From Sipunculus nudus (lineage: Eukaryota; Annelida; Sipuncula; Golfingiida; Sipunculidae), in NCBI GenBank assembly GCA_026874595.1, contig CM049310.1, forward strand, positions 45,289,058 to 45,353,057: a stretch of DNA of 64,000 nt, read 5' to 3'. The number at the start of each line of letters is the position of its first letter. Positions within the stretch are counted from its first letter, which is position 1. The notes beneath the pieces are model-generated. The model was not told the DNA's origin, ran no database searches, and saw only the letters and a list, made by a program, of their open reading frames with translations. Shown here in pieces: positions 36,176 to 48,187 of this stretch. A program made the position numbers and the translations under genes.

Positions 36176-37199
36176 TGTTGGAATTCGGTATATTACTAAA
36201 ACAGGTATATATAAACTCTTCAAAAGCTACCAATAAAAAAAGATAATATATTACAGTAGGAATACTTAAAGGGGCCCAATCACTCATATGACCTTTATAA
36301 ACTAAAGGTAATCCCTTTGAGCTTTTATAAAAATAAACCAGAAAAGGTGGATTTCACCACACACAGGCTGCTTGTTTTCTATATATGAACGTGTTTATAT
36401 GTTGGGGCCCGCCAAAATAATCAAAACAAATTAAACAAGGGTGTCTGGCGGCAGTCAGATAAGCCATGAGGCGTTTTGCAACGAGTGACCTTTCTACCTC
36501 CGCAGATATGAACCCTTAGGTTACATGTTTTCCCATTTGTCAACATTGCTGTGTTTACAAACATGTTTTTGATAAACAAGCTCATACATCCTTCATGGAG
36601 GCGTTATAAGAACTTTTCATAACCAGAATTTCCATAGATCATTAATATATACACAGAGGAAGCCAGAAATCACATAAATTCTTTTTCAAAAGGTAGGTGA
36701 ATGGGCATCTTTAAGTCTACGAAATGATATAATGGTTGGTACAAAGGAAGTGGTAACTTAATTGATTAATAAATACTTCCAAAGCGACTCATTGGTAATC
36801 ACTGGCAAAGAACCACAAATAATACACCACCATAGTCGGAATTAACCCTAATTATTATAAGAATAATAAAGAATATTTATAAGAATAATAAAATGTAAAT
36901 GGAATGAAAACAAGTGACCCATGAATCTGCATGGATGCTCAGCTGTGTATATATGCTTTTATGATTTGAGTCCATATGTTCATGTTTATATTTTTAATCA
37001 TGGTATTATTTTATGCATTGTATTGATAGTTTAGTCATTGTATGTTTTATATGTACTGATACAGGGCACCAAGTAAGACCAGTTTAATTTAAACTGATTG
37101 GTTTTCCCTGTATAAACATAATGTAAATAAATAAAAATAAAATAAATAAAAGCTGACTAGCATTCACAACAGCAATTTTTCCTCTGTAAACCATATTTG

Positions 37200-37676
37200 G
37201 ATTAACTTAACATGTGACCTTGAGCTTTGATATTCTGACCCCAAAATCGATAGGGTTGTTAATTAAGTGATGGGTCAAACCTATGTAAAGTCTAAATCTA
37301 GTGATGGTTGGTCTATGACGATTGTTTAAGATTTGCAAAATACAGCTTTGGCCAATTTTGTGTATATTTGCATGCTTAGGTCGGGATATATGTGTTAATA
37401 AGAATGTTTTATTTCCGCAAAAACATACCAATGTTTACCCATGGGCCAACATCCACAACAACTGAAGGGAAAAATGTACTATATTTTAGCAAGTTTGACC
37501 TTGAAGATCAAGGTAAAAGGTATCAGTTTTCAAACTCCTACGAAACTGTGTATCAAATTTATGGAAAATAGGACCTATACGTATAAGATCTAAAGGTTGT
37601 TTGGTTAACCAACTTATATTTCGGCCGATTTGACCTAGAAGGGCAAGATGAAGGTCACCGGTTTCCAACTTGCCTT
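37200..37676 (-). repeat. Degenerate satellite monomers flanking the palindrome
   Basis: Minus-oriented relatives of the 145-bp satellite at 40000-40980. Examples are GACCTTGAAGATCAAGGT (about 37498) and GAAGGTCACCGGTTTCCAAC (about 37650), which correspond to the complement of the CTGGTGACCTTGACC monomers. Confidence 0.6.
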
Positions 37677-38600
37677 AGGCCATGGGCTAGTGGGGGTCAT
37701 AGTGCACCCCCCTTGTGATTTACTTTAATCGGTATTTTCATGTAGCCCTAGGTCTAACAAGTCAGAAAATTGATGTTGCCAGCAAAAAAACTGGGATGGA
37801 AGATACCTCCCATGGACTTTTTAACCACGCCTACTTTTACAGCTGGAGGCAGATAATTAGGGGTATGGAAAATCCAAACAACCCTAACTTTGCAACTCTT
37901 GACCAAAATATTTCAAATGACCACTTAAAATGTTTGCCTTGTCAAGATCTACCAGTTCATGCAAATAATATGCAAATTTATTTTGTGAAAGATCACAAGA
38001 GGTCAAAAGGTCAAAAACTTTGACCTTTACCTATAAATTCTCGCATTATCAGGGTTAATCTATTTCCAAGACCATATAAAGTGGTACTTTGAAATCTTTC
38101 ATTGAATCTTTGCAAATGACCACAAAAGATTATATTTGTGTGTTTCTATAAAATGAAATATAAATTATGCAAATATTTTCATCGAAGCGTTTGTTGGAGG
38201 CAAAAGTAAACAAAGGTTGACCTCACCAACACCATAGCTGTTTGTTACACATGGTCATTATAAAGTGTGCCATGGAATTTTAATATTGAAACAAATGTAT
38301 GTTACATTCTTTCTTTCAATTAACGCATTTCCAGTTAACACTCATTCTAATTATTACCGGTTTGTATCATATAACATGAATGTTATATGTTCTCAGATAT
38401 TTGTCACTGGTTCATTGATCTCTGTTAACAGCAAAGCCCTTATTTTAATTTGACTAGCAACAGCCAAAATATCATTGGGGGGGGGGGGGGGGGATAAATA
38501 CGCTTATATCACATATATCCATTTCCATCACTAGTATACAATATATAAGTTATTATAATTCATATTTTAATTGATTATTAATTCTCTAATTAATTACATA
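37677..38600 (+). repeat. Left arm of a large palindrome
   Basis: Starts TAGGCCATGGGCTAGTGGGG and matches the reverse complement of 41040-42131 almost continuously, including the AT-rich inner end (ACAATATATAAGTTATTATAA). A poly-G tract at 38477-38493 is found only in this arm. A 102-codon open frame here has a near-identical partner in the other arm; see rejected items. Confidence 0.9.
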
Positions 38601-38759
38601 TGATTAATATTATATCTCACCTGGATATATTACTGAGTTCGTCATAGTATAATAATTGTGATAACTGATTAAAGATTGCAGTTTTATTAATGAAGCGATC
38701 TTTTATACTTATACATTAATGGCCTGCCTCCGTGCATTTTGGCGACTTTGGTAGTCTGG

Positions 38760-39640
38760 TTTACTTTTGACTGTCTGTAAGTCTATTTGTTCGCTTGTCA
38801 TACATGTCTACTGACTATCATCTTGAACGAAAAAACTCTCTGACAGGCTGGCTCACTATCTAACCGGTACACCTGTTTATCATTTTGACTCTGATGAAAT
38901 GACTCTCTCTCCTGCGGTACATCATACTTTCTGTTTGAGTTAATGTCTATCTCTCTGACTAAATGTCTGACTGACAGACAGTTTTTTTTAGTATTCGAAC
39001 GACTGCATAGTCCATAAAAAAAAAAAAACACTGCCATTTGGATTTGCAGCAAGTCAGATTATCACTCATAGTCAGTAGATAGTCAGATACGACAGTCAGA
39101 CCAGCTATATCTCTGGGAGGATATTTGCCTGATAGTCAGATTAATGACTATAGCTCTAGCGGTGTTCAGTCTGTTTGATTAGTTAGCTAACACTCTGGTA
39201 GCCCAGCTGTCTTTATACCAATGTTTCTTAGTCGACAGGTGGTTAGTTATTTTCTGACTACCAGACTGGTAATCCACAAGACGGCGCCCCCTTTGTTCAA
39301 CGATACATACATGCTAGAGCCAGAGCTTTAGTCATCAATCTGACTATCAGGTATATATCCTTCCTTCCAACTAGCTAACTAATCGTCTAGGAGACAACAC
39401 ACCAGATAAATAATAAATATGTCAAACAGGCTGGCCGTTAAAGAGCTGGTCAGTCAGAAAGACCATGACAGATGAACAGCTCGAGTCATAGCCAGGTGGT
39501 GGAAATGATATGCCACCAGAGCTAGTCAAAATCAAATTAGATATCAGTGACTGCCTGACAAGCTTTGTGTAGGTCTGTCTGACTGTTCCGTCTGACTATC
39601 TATTGACTATCTGTGATAGTCTGACTGACTGGCAACCCAC
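38760..39640. repeat. CTGACTATC / GATAGTCAG-rich block in the palindrome spacer
   Basis: Many imperfect copies of CTGACTATC and its complement. A nested inverted pair, 38985-39036 against 39637-39689 (core ATGGACTATGCAGT and TTCGAATACT), encloses the second half. No coding signal. Confidence 0.55.
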
Positions 39641-39689
39641 TGGCAGTGTTTCTGTATTTTTCAATGGACTATGCAGTTGCTCGAATACT

Positions 39690-39845
39690 GTTACGAAGAC
39701 AAATTTTTCAGGGGAAAATTCTGGGCGATCCGGGATTTGAACCCATGTCGGTGGGGCACATGCCCGGCGTTCCAATCGCTTCGTTAGAAAAGCAAGCTTC
39801 ACTAGCGAGACAGTTCGGTCGGCTTTTATGTGAACCCGTAACACA
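39690..39845 (-). repeat. tRNA-derived SINE, best-preserved copy
   Basis: The minus strand shows an A-box-like TAACGAAGCGATTGG and a near-perfect B box, GGGTTCAAATCCC, then GAAAAATTTGTCTTCGTAACA. It is the same family as the pair at 1099-1372. Its outer ends also read TGTTACG...CGTAACA as a 7-bp inverted repeat. It is inserted directly after the nested inverted repeat ending GAATACT. Confidence 0.75.
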
Positions 39846-39999
39846 CCCCCTCTTAAGAGCGTTCTGCTATCATAATAAGATTAATATATCCCAGAAGTCG
39901 CACTTTGGTGAGCTTATTCCCTGGGCCATAAATATAAAGATCGCTTCATTTCTAAAATTGCAATTTTAATCAATTTTCACAATTATCATACTATCGTCA

Positions 40000-40980
40000 T
40001 CGTCTGTGTCATATTTTGTGAACGTGATTACATTTGAACGACTCAATAATTTTTCATGAAATTCAAAATTTAAATTGTTTCTACCAAGATCTCGGAGGAG
40101 TTCGAAAACCGGTGACCTTATCCTTCATTATCCCCCATAAATTTTGAAGTTTTGTATATTTTTTTCCTAAAATTTGAAACACTTATTGTTTAAAGCAAGT
40201 TCCTTAAGGAGCTTGAAACCTGGTGACCTAGTCCTGGATCTTCAAGGTCAAATCAGTCAGAATAGAAAGTATTTGTGAACATTATTACTTTTGAACCACC
40301 CAATATATTTTCATGGAATTTGACTTGTGGGATGCCTCTGCCAAAATCTCGGACAAGTTCGAAAACTGGTGACCTTGACCTTTAACATCATGGTCAAATA
40401 GGCTGAAATAGAATTATTTGTGAACCCAATAACTTTAGAAGTAGCGCATATTTTTTTCCTCAAATTTGAAACACCAATGTTTTAATTAAGCCCCTTGAGG
40501 AGCTCGATAACTGGTGACCTTGATCTGGATATTCAAGGTCAAATCAGCAAGAACAGAAATTATTTTGAACGCTATAACTTTTGAATCACTTGATATATTT
40601 TCATGAAATTCAACTTGTGAAATGTCTCTACCTGTATCTCGGACCAGTTAAAAATCTGGTGACCTTGACCTTCATCATCAAGGTTATATTGGATGAAATA
40701 AAAAAAATTGTGAATCCAATACCTTTTGAAGTATCACATATTTTCCCTCAAATTTGAACACACTTTATTAATAGAGTTTCTTGAGGAGCTCGATAACTGG
40801 TGACCTCGACCTGAATCTTCAAGGTTAAATCAACCAGAATAAAAAATAAAATCTCAGATCAGATCATAACTTGGTCACCTTGATCATCATCATACAAGGT
40901 TAAATCTTTAGAAACGCAGGGATTAAGTAAACACCAAACTTTTGAAGGGTTCCATTTTCCCTCAAATTTGGGAAAGTGAG
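40000..40980 (+). repeat. 145-bp satellite with alternating monomer types
   Basis: Six or so monomers, each with CTGGTGACCT, at about 40105, 40217, 40362, 40507, 40652 and 40796. Odd monomers carry GTTCGAAAACTGG or a close variant; even ones carry GAGCTCGATAACTGG and a following ATCTTCAAGGTCAAATCAG. The repeat is therefore a dimer of about 290 bp. Confidence 0.75.
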
Positions 40981-41039
40981 GCCCGTAGTGAGGGGAGACA
41001 TATAATTTTTTTGTGTCACAAAAACAGGTCATCTATTTA

Positions 41040-42131
41040 TTGAGAGAATTAATTATTAATTAATATATTAATTATAATAACTAATATATTGTCTACTAGA
41101 AATAGAAATTGATATGTGTGATATAAGAGTACATGTATTTATGCAACAAATAATACATTGGCTGTTACTAGGCAAATTAAAATTAGGGATTTGCTGTTAA
41201 CAGAGATCAATGAACCAGTGACAACTATCTAAGAACATATGTAACTGTCATAAAAGATACAAACTGGTAAAAATTAGGATGAATGTTAACTGGAAATGTG
41301 TTAATTGAAAGAAAGAAAGTAACATACATTTGTTTCAATATTAAAATTTCGTGACACGCTTCATAATGAATATGTGTAACAAACAGCTATGGTGTTGGTG
41401 AGGTCAACTTTGTTTACTTTTGACTCCAACAAACGCTTCGATGAAAATATTTGCATAATTTATGTTTCATTTTATAGAAACACACAAATATAATCTTTTG
41501 TGGTCATTTGCAAAGATTCAATGAAAGATTTCAAAGATACACTTGATAGATTTTGCCTTACTCCTATTATGCACAATGGGCAATACGTACAAAAAATGTG
41601 TAAAAGTGCAGAAATATCTCGCTCACCGCGGGGTAATCACTGCTTCTTTTCAAACGTTTTGACCCCAAATATTAAAAAGCACATGTAAACCTTCATTTTA
41701 ATTAATTTTCAATTAAAAAAAAAACTTTATATGGTCTTGGCGATAAATCAACCCTGATAATACGAGAAATTATATGGAAAGGTCAAAGTTTGTGACCTTT
41801 TGACCTCTAGTGACCTATCCACAAAATAAATTTGCATATCATTTGCATGAACTGGTAGATCTTGACAAGGTAAACATTTTGAGTGGTCATTTGAAATATT
41901 TTGGTCAAGAGTTGCAAAGTTAGGGTTGTTTGCATTTTCCATACCCCTTATTATCTGCCTCCAGCTGAAAAAGAAGGCGTGGTTAAAAAGTCCATGGGAG
42001 GTATCTTCCATCCCAGTTTTTTTGCTGGCAACATCAATTTTCTGAATTGTTAGACCTAGGGCTACATGAAAATACCGATTAAAGTAAATCACAAGGGGGG
42101 TGCACTATGACCCCCACTAGCCCATGGCCTA
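41040..42131 (-). repeat. Right arm of the large palindrome
   Basis: Inverted copy of 37677-38600, ending CTAGCCCATGGCCTA. The spacer between the arms is about 2.4 kb. Small indels between the arms shift the frame of the shared open frame. Confidence 0.9.
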
Positions 42132-43051
42132 CCTGAGATAACTGCTGAAACAGTTTGTTGAAACACTTTTGAGGTGACAATATGCATACTTTAAACGCTT
42201 ACAGTCCAGTGTTCATAGTGTTACAAAGCATGTTTTCGCTGAATAGCTCACAGGATATTTGCCACTATGCCCTATATGTTCTTGTTTCTATCAGTTACAA
42301 TTTGTGCCCTGTTAATAGATAACCTAGCGGAAGGACGACGGACAAAAACCTATCGCTTCAGGTCAGCAAGAAACTCTGCTGAACAACCAATAAAGGTTTT
42401 TCTGATAAAACTATTCTTGGTCAAAAGAGATACGAGGTTTAAGAACACTAGATGAGAAACTACAGCTGAGAAACTGATATACGATTGCTGTCACCTGACG
42501 TTCTCAAAAATAGAGGAAATAATGTTTAAATAAAAAAATGGGCCCAATGACCCAAAACTATTATAGTTCTTTGACCCTAGAGTAATCTTATAGAATAAAG
42601 TGACAATACCCACTTAAATTTCCTATAATATAGAACAGTTTGTAAATATAACATGCTTGCTATCAGGTATATATCTAGTGTATTTTATAACAGTTCGCAA
42701 TTCTTGCTATTTTCGAATTTGAAAAATATGCCCATGACAGTTTTTAAAAATTGTTGGACTGACTCTCATAAAAGCTGTATATGATCACAGAGATATTATT
42801 TGACATACATGATGTACACACTTATATAACTCTGATGGTATGCACAATGCCTGTACACGAGCTGAAGGTACTTTAATGATTGCTAAGAGCTGAGAATAAA
42901 CAAATGCGACAATAATTAAATGTAATATCTAATGCAGTCTGCCACCAAAAAGTGGCCATGCAACCTACTTATACCAAGAAATGAATATTTATAGTAAAAC
43001 TTCAAGCCTAACTTAAAGAAAAAAACCAACTGCATCAACAAGTACTTATAG
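42132..43051. other. Non-coding DNA with a fragment of the 2.6-kb repeat family
   Basis: Around 42285-42330 the minus strand reads GTCCGTCGTCC...AACAGGGCACAAATTGTAAC, a short piece of the AGCTCAGCTGAC family. The 62-codon open frame over it is therefore not a gene. Confidence 0.6.
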
Positions 43052-43446
43052 GGGCCGAATCACCTATAAACATGTACCTGCCATAATATTGCCTTGAAAC
43101 CCTTTGCTTACTCCTGTAAACGAATGTTAAAAACAGTGTATCGGGCACGATCACAGGTGTCAACATAAACAGAGCGTGGGGCCGTGTGTATCGCAATCAG
43201 GAGATGCCTTGACTGATACGGCCAAAAAATGTAATACATGTTCCCGCTGGCTGGAACACCACGTGTTTAGGGTCATATTCGGACCTTCGGTCACGTGGCC
43301 TTGTTATGGTAAACAGACATACGTGGACTGTGTTTACCAACACGCAGAGGCATAAAAGAGGGATAGTTTTCCTGGGAAACTTGTATAAAGCAAAACTGAA
43401 CTAATAGTGAAAAAATAGGCATAGTATTGCTCCTGATTGTGTCCCT
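43052..43446. repeat. Dispersed repeat, second copy (interrupted)
   Basis: Direct-orientation relative of 19060-19510. It is broken after GTGTCCCT by the transposon at 43447-46019 and resumes as TCCCTTTAATTT at 46020. Confidence 0.8.
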
Positions 43447-43577
43447 CAGGGGCGTAGCCAGGATTGGGGGAGGGGAGGGGGCCATCATCAGTGGCGGATC
43501 AAGAAAAACGGGGGGGGGGGGGGGGTAGGGGCGCTAATTTGCATGTATGGGCAATTGGAAAACGGTTATATATACAA

Positions 43578-43609
<32 letters not shown>

Positions 43610-44081
43610 TTATTATTATTATTATTGTTATTATTATAAATTTTTACTATATTTTATATATTTTCGTGTATGAAAATATATTTTTTTTTTATTTTCAATT
43701 ATGAACCATGGTGTAATTAAGGTTAGTTACAGGTACATGGGGAGGGTATGGGAGGGGGTTTCCCCCTCACATATTGGGAAATTTTTGAGTATACAATGTA
43801 AAGAGGACATTTTGAGGCAATTTTCACCAAAAAATAAGGATTTCCTGTTCCTGAAAAACTGTACCCTTATGTCATTGCGTTATGTAGTCAAACGGTTGAG
43901 AGGTTCAATATTTAATATTTATATTTCTTGAAAATTAGGATATAAAATTTCAATCGCTTTCACAACGAGTCAATGGCGCAAGAGCGCAATCACATTTGTA
44001 ACTATCAAAATATTATCTTTTAAATGTAATTCTCGTGGTGAAATAACTGATAAACTGAATTATTATGTTAAACTTTGCATT

Positions 44082-45019
44082 TTGCCGGGTTCCGTGGTCT
44101 CGACAGCAAACAGTACTCCTAAGAGTTCAACACGTAACTTAGCATGTGCAGATGTTAAAGACATAATGACTTGTAATGCACCTTTCTGGGAGGAAATTAT
44201 GAATTATTGGTGTGACAATAATTATTATAACCCAGATTCATATGAAGATATCTTGTCGCAATGTATTTGGTTTAATTCTCATATAAAAGGACAAAACAAA
44301 ACGTTACTATATAAAAATCTGTATAATAGTGGAATTTTATACATTAAAGATCTGTTAAAACAAACAAAAATACAGTTCATGAGTTATAAAGAAATATGTA
44401 ATAAATACAGATGTATAATTGATTTTCTCAGTTAATACAAAACAGATATACAATAGTATTGTTAACAAGCAAAAAGTTAAACCTGAAAAAGCAATAAAAA
44501 AAAGGTCAGACGAATGTCTACCAGGGTTTCTCCAAACTTTATAAAACCACAATATCATCAAAATTACGAATGTTCCAATATTATATATTACATAGAAAAC
44601 TTACATTAAACCCTTTTCTACATAAAATACGTATTATTGATACAAGCAAATGCACCTTCTGTAAAGTAGAAGATGAAACTCTTGCACACATTTTTTGCGA
44701 ATGCCCATTTACAGTGATATTGTGGACGGACATTTGGAGAACCTTAAATGCGAAATCTTCAAACACAGTGACCATTAAACCATCAAATGGCAATGTGCTA
44801 CTTGGTAACAGTAAATATGTTTGGCTGAATATGCTTTCTCTTGTTGTAAAGAAATATATATATAATTGCAGTTGTTACAAGAAGAAACCAGACTTGAAGG
44901 GTTTTTTGCAATTCATAAATGAAATATATTTAATAGAAAGAATGATAGCAATCAAAAGAGGTAAACTCAACCAACATAATAATAAATGGTCCAATTTTGT
45001 TTGCATCTTAAAGACATAA
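44082..45019 (+). pseudogene. 3' end of a non-LTR retrotransposon (LINE), frame-broken
   Basis: Two frames together resemble the C-terminus of a LINE ORF2. The first (44082-44435) contains APFWEEIMNYW, ILSQCIWFNSHI and LYKNLYNSGILYIKDLL, the region after the reverse-transcriptase domain. The second (open from before 44543 to 45019) has TTISSKLRMFQYYILHRKL and a zinc-knuckle, CTFCKVEDETLAHIFCECP (C-x2-C...H...C), typical of the zf-RVT domain. The frames differ (0 against 2) and a stop lies at 44433-44435, so the copy is inactive. Only the last third of an ORF2 is present; the catalytic core is absent. An A-rich tail occurs near 45283-45293. Confidence 0.85.
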
Positions 45020-45565
45020 CAGTATTTTGTTATTTTTTATGTATGTATCACTTTTTATCTATTAACAAACATGGACAAAAAAAAGTAAACTGCAACCTGG
45101 CAGATATAAACCTTTTAAGATAATAATATTATACTCTGTTATTATAAACTTGTTTTTCCATCTCATTTACATAATGTATAACACGTTCTGGATTCATTTA
45201 TTGTTTTGTAATTTGTTACATCATGTATCTATGTAATGTATTATATATGTTGCATGTATGTATGTTATGTATTATTTTCATAATAAAAAAAAAGGGTTCA
45301 ACACAGATTGCGAGTTTGAGTACCGGTATCACCAGAGGAGCCGTAAGATTGTTCACGGTCGACCCCAACCAGGGCCCGGTGCTCGATCGATCTGCAGTTG
45401 TTCTGCAGCTGTTAATAAATATCCTTATACTCAGTTAATAAATTTGAAAGTAATTGTAAATGCAGATAACTTAAATAAAGTCTAATTCCTTATTAATCAT
45501 AAGAAACATGAAAAACGAAACTTAATCACTAAAATCGGAAATATGATAAAATGTGAAATTTTGCA

Positions 45566-45651
45566 GCTCAACGGGGGGCCGCGCGCCGAAGGCGCCCCCT
45601 CTGGATCCGCCACTGATAGCATATATTTATCCCCTACTGATTTAATGCATG

Positions 45652-45708
<57 letters not shown>

Positions 45709-45870
45709 TTAAGTGAAATTCCGAAAGGACGGCGAGTACTGGATACCAGCGGGCCGGGGGGGGGGGGGGGCCATGGCAGCTCATTTTGCAGCTCAACGGG
45801 GGGCCGCGCGCCGAAGGCGCCCCCTCTGGATCCGCCACTGATAGCATATATTTATCCCCCACTGATTTAA

Positions 45871-45909
<39 letters not shown>

Positions 45910-45984
45910 TAAATTAAGTGAAATTCCGAAAGGACGGCGAGTACTGGATACCAGCGGGCCGGGGGGGGGGGGGGGGGGCCATGG
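45566..45984. repeat. Tandem duplication of a transposon end
   Basis: The segment GCAGCTCAACGGGGGGCCGC...GGATCCGCCACTG...(TA)n...GGATACCAGCGGGCC(G)n occurs twice (about 45566-45778 and 45788-45984). The copies differ mainly in TA and G tract length. Confidence 0.85.
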
Positions 45985-46019
45985 CCCCCTGCGGCCCCCC
46001 CCCCTTGGCTACGCCCCTG

Positions 46020-48187
46020 TCCCTTTAATTTCAACATCTCAGGATTGTCTCAAGAGTATGTATGTTCCAGTTTATCTCTTAAAATACCGAATAGCATATC
46101 ATGGTATTTTAAAATGGGTGTTTAGTTTTTACATTATGATTTATTTTATAATATTTATATTTTTATTTTGACCATCGTTCAATTTATAAGACTAAAGTTT
46201 ATATTGAGTTTTTATCAATACAGTTTTCAAATCAAGGCCATGTTAAAATTGGAATGAATTGTATCTTTATTATAAGTATAATAATTTTCTTCCTTCATAA
46301 GTAAAACTGAAAGCCACCTGATCAGACCATATTTATACCCATAGATGTAATAAGGGAAACTATCCAGGAGACCAAAACTGGATTCAGAACAATACCGAGT
46401 CACCAGGTGCAGGCTTAATGTACATTGAGGAGCCTAATCCTTCCAAATATCAATTTCTGAAGTTTTCTGTTATTGTTCTACGGATCCGCCGCTCCCGTTT
46501 TCCGTGGGTTTTTTTCTGGCAAAGGAAGATCTGGTCTTTGGTATAATGTCTCTAATTTGTGCCACGTCTCAAATTTCCTATAGGAGGCTTAAAGGTATGG
46601 AAGATGGACTAAATTTTGTCTTGATCATATACACCAGTTCACGAATTGAAGCAATTTTTTGTATTTCCTTCGCAAGCTGGCGAAATTCCTCTTATTGGGT
46701 CTCGACCGATAAAATAACGAAAGAAAAACATATTCGCTCGCTCGCACATATTTATTATTTTTGTTCCCACTTCCCAGAGTCCGAAACAATTTTTTTTGTG
46801 TGTGGCCCAATGATTTTTTAAACTGATTCATTTAATTTTGCTCAAATTTTCTGAGACGAAAGAAATGTATCTGGAGATCATGTACATTATTTTACTTTAA
46901 CATAATAATTAAAGATGATAGTGAAAAAGGCTTGAATACACGTTCGTGACTGTTAATTTCTAAATGTTGAAAAATGAACATAAAAACTCCTAAAATTGTT
47001 AAAAATGTTAACACCAGCCCCTAATATAGCAAATGATATGCTTTTGCAAGGTCAATAAATGTGCAAACACCAAGTGGTAACCTGCCCGGGGTAATATCTC
47101 AGCTACAGTTCTAAGAGTCCGACAGTAGGCGTAGGCCTATATGATGTGACGCTGACATGTACCAGGTAAATTTGTAACAGAAAGAGTCATAAAACTGTCA
47201 CGAATGCTGCTTGTACAGATCTGTTCATCATAAAATCGCCGAATATTGATTGTCATGTTTGGTGATGCCATCTGTGTATTAGAAAGTAAACCAATCTGGA
47301 TGAAAATACTGTATATATATTACATCACTCTTTTTTCCTAAGGCGATGAACAAAATTATGTACATGCATTTCCTAAAGCATCAAATGTAATAGGCCTGTG
47401 TTTTATAGCAATATATCAGTATAATTTAAGGCATGGAAGGAGCTCTCCTTTGAGGGATGAGGGGGCCTCAGGATGATCATGGGGATTGTTTACTGAGAAA
47501 TGTAAGGGGAAAAGGCCACGGGAGAACAGGCAGACGCTGAAAACTCCCCCCCCCCCCCCAGCTCCGGACCACCAAACTAAGCTTTAAATTTCTTGTTCAA
47601 AAGCGCCTCAAGGCATTTGCCCCCTATGCAAAAGAAGAAAAAAGCCCGTCTCCCTGAATATTATAATATTCATCTCTTCCACCCCATATCATGATTATTT
47701 ATTTTGGAAATTTTAAAGAAGATTTTGCTAAAATTTTCACTTATTTTTTTAACCATATTTCAATTTGATTTAAATCACTCCAGTTTACAAATTTTCAACA
47801 ACTTACAATGCGCCAACACTAATGAGTATTTAAAAATTATGATTTCATGCCAAACGTGCTTGTCACTAGATATGTTATCAAAGCTTAGCAAAGTTAAGAG
47901 TGAGACCCTAACAAGGCTGTTTAATTACTTACCGGTACTTCAGACAGGAAATTTGATTAATTGTCGAAGATTAAACCATTAATTCCAAATAGAGTGATGA
48001 TATGTCAGACTATATATACCAGGTTTCATAAGTTATTGTTTTAATGATATAACGTATTCTTTATATATTCTGTGTCAACATAGTGTACTAATCTGATTTG
48101 AAGAGGTAAAACTTTTTCCTGTTGTCGAGCTCAAATGGGATTCCGGGACTATATTTATTTAATCTTCGTTTGCCCCAACAGATGGCG
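46020..48187. other. Non-coding interval
   Basis: No credible gene. It has a 105-codon open frame (46504-46821) without family signal beside a GGATCCGCCGCTCC terminus-like motif (about 46481), a poly-C tract at 47546-47559, and AT-rich DNA. Confidence 0.55.

Larger units (their letters stand above)
30682..37190. other. Gene-poor intergenic or intronic region
   Basis: No convincing exon on either strand. Contents: two poly-C tracts (about 31234-31249 and 31300-31315), a (TA)n run (32808-32863), a perfect 16-bp palindrome AAGATCGATCGATCTT near 33267, and a YY1-like motif at 36164. It may hold the missing 5' exons of either neighbour, but I cannot identify them. Confidence 0.5.
43447..46019. 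mobile_element. Composite TIR transposon inserted in a dispersed repeat
   Basis: The left end is CAGGGGCGTAGCCAGG and the right end is the inverse, TTGGCTACGCCCCTG. A 5-bp direct duplication, TCCCT, flanks it (43442-43446 and 46020-46024). The paralogous repeat at 19060-19510 shows the unbroken site. Inside, a second terminus, CAGTGGCGGATC (43489), pairs with GGATCCGCCACTG (ends at 45615 and again at 45840). A dead LINE 3' end, (TA)n runs and a tandem duplication of about 215 bp also lie inside. The termini look hAT-like, but hAT makes 8-bp duplications, so the superfamily is open. No transposase frame is present. Confidence 0.75.

Noticed and set aside
37715-42092. Near-identical open frames of 102 and 114 codons in the two palindrome arms (37715-38023 plus, 41748-42092 minus)
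   Set aside because: They are the same repeat in inverted copies. The frames diverge at the 3' end through an indel, there is no recognisable domain, and the flanks are satellite.
42267-42455. 62-codon open frame with a signal-peptide-like start
   Set aside because: It overlies a minus-strand fragment of the AGCTCAGCTGAC repeat family.
46504-46821. 105-codon open frame
   Set aside because: No family signal, and it lies beside a transposon-terminus-like motif.
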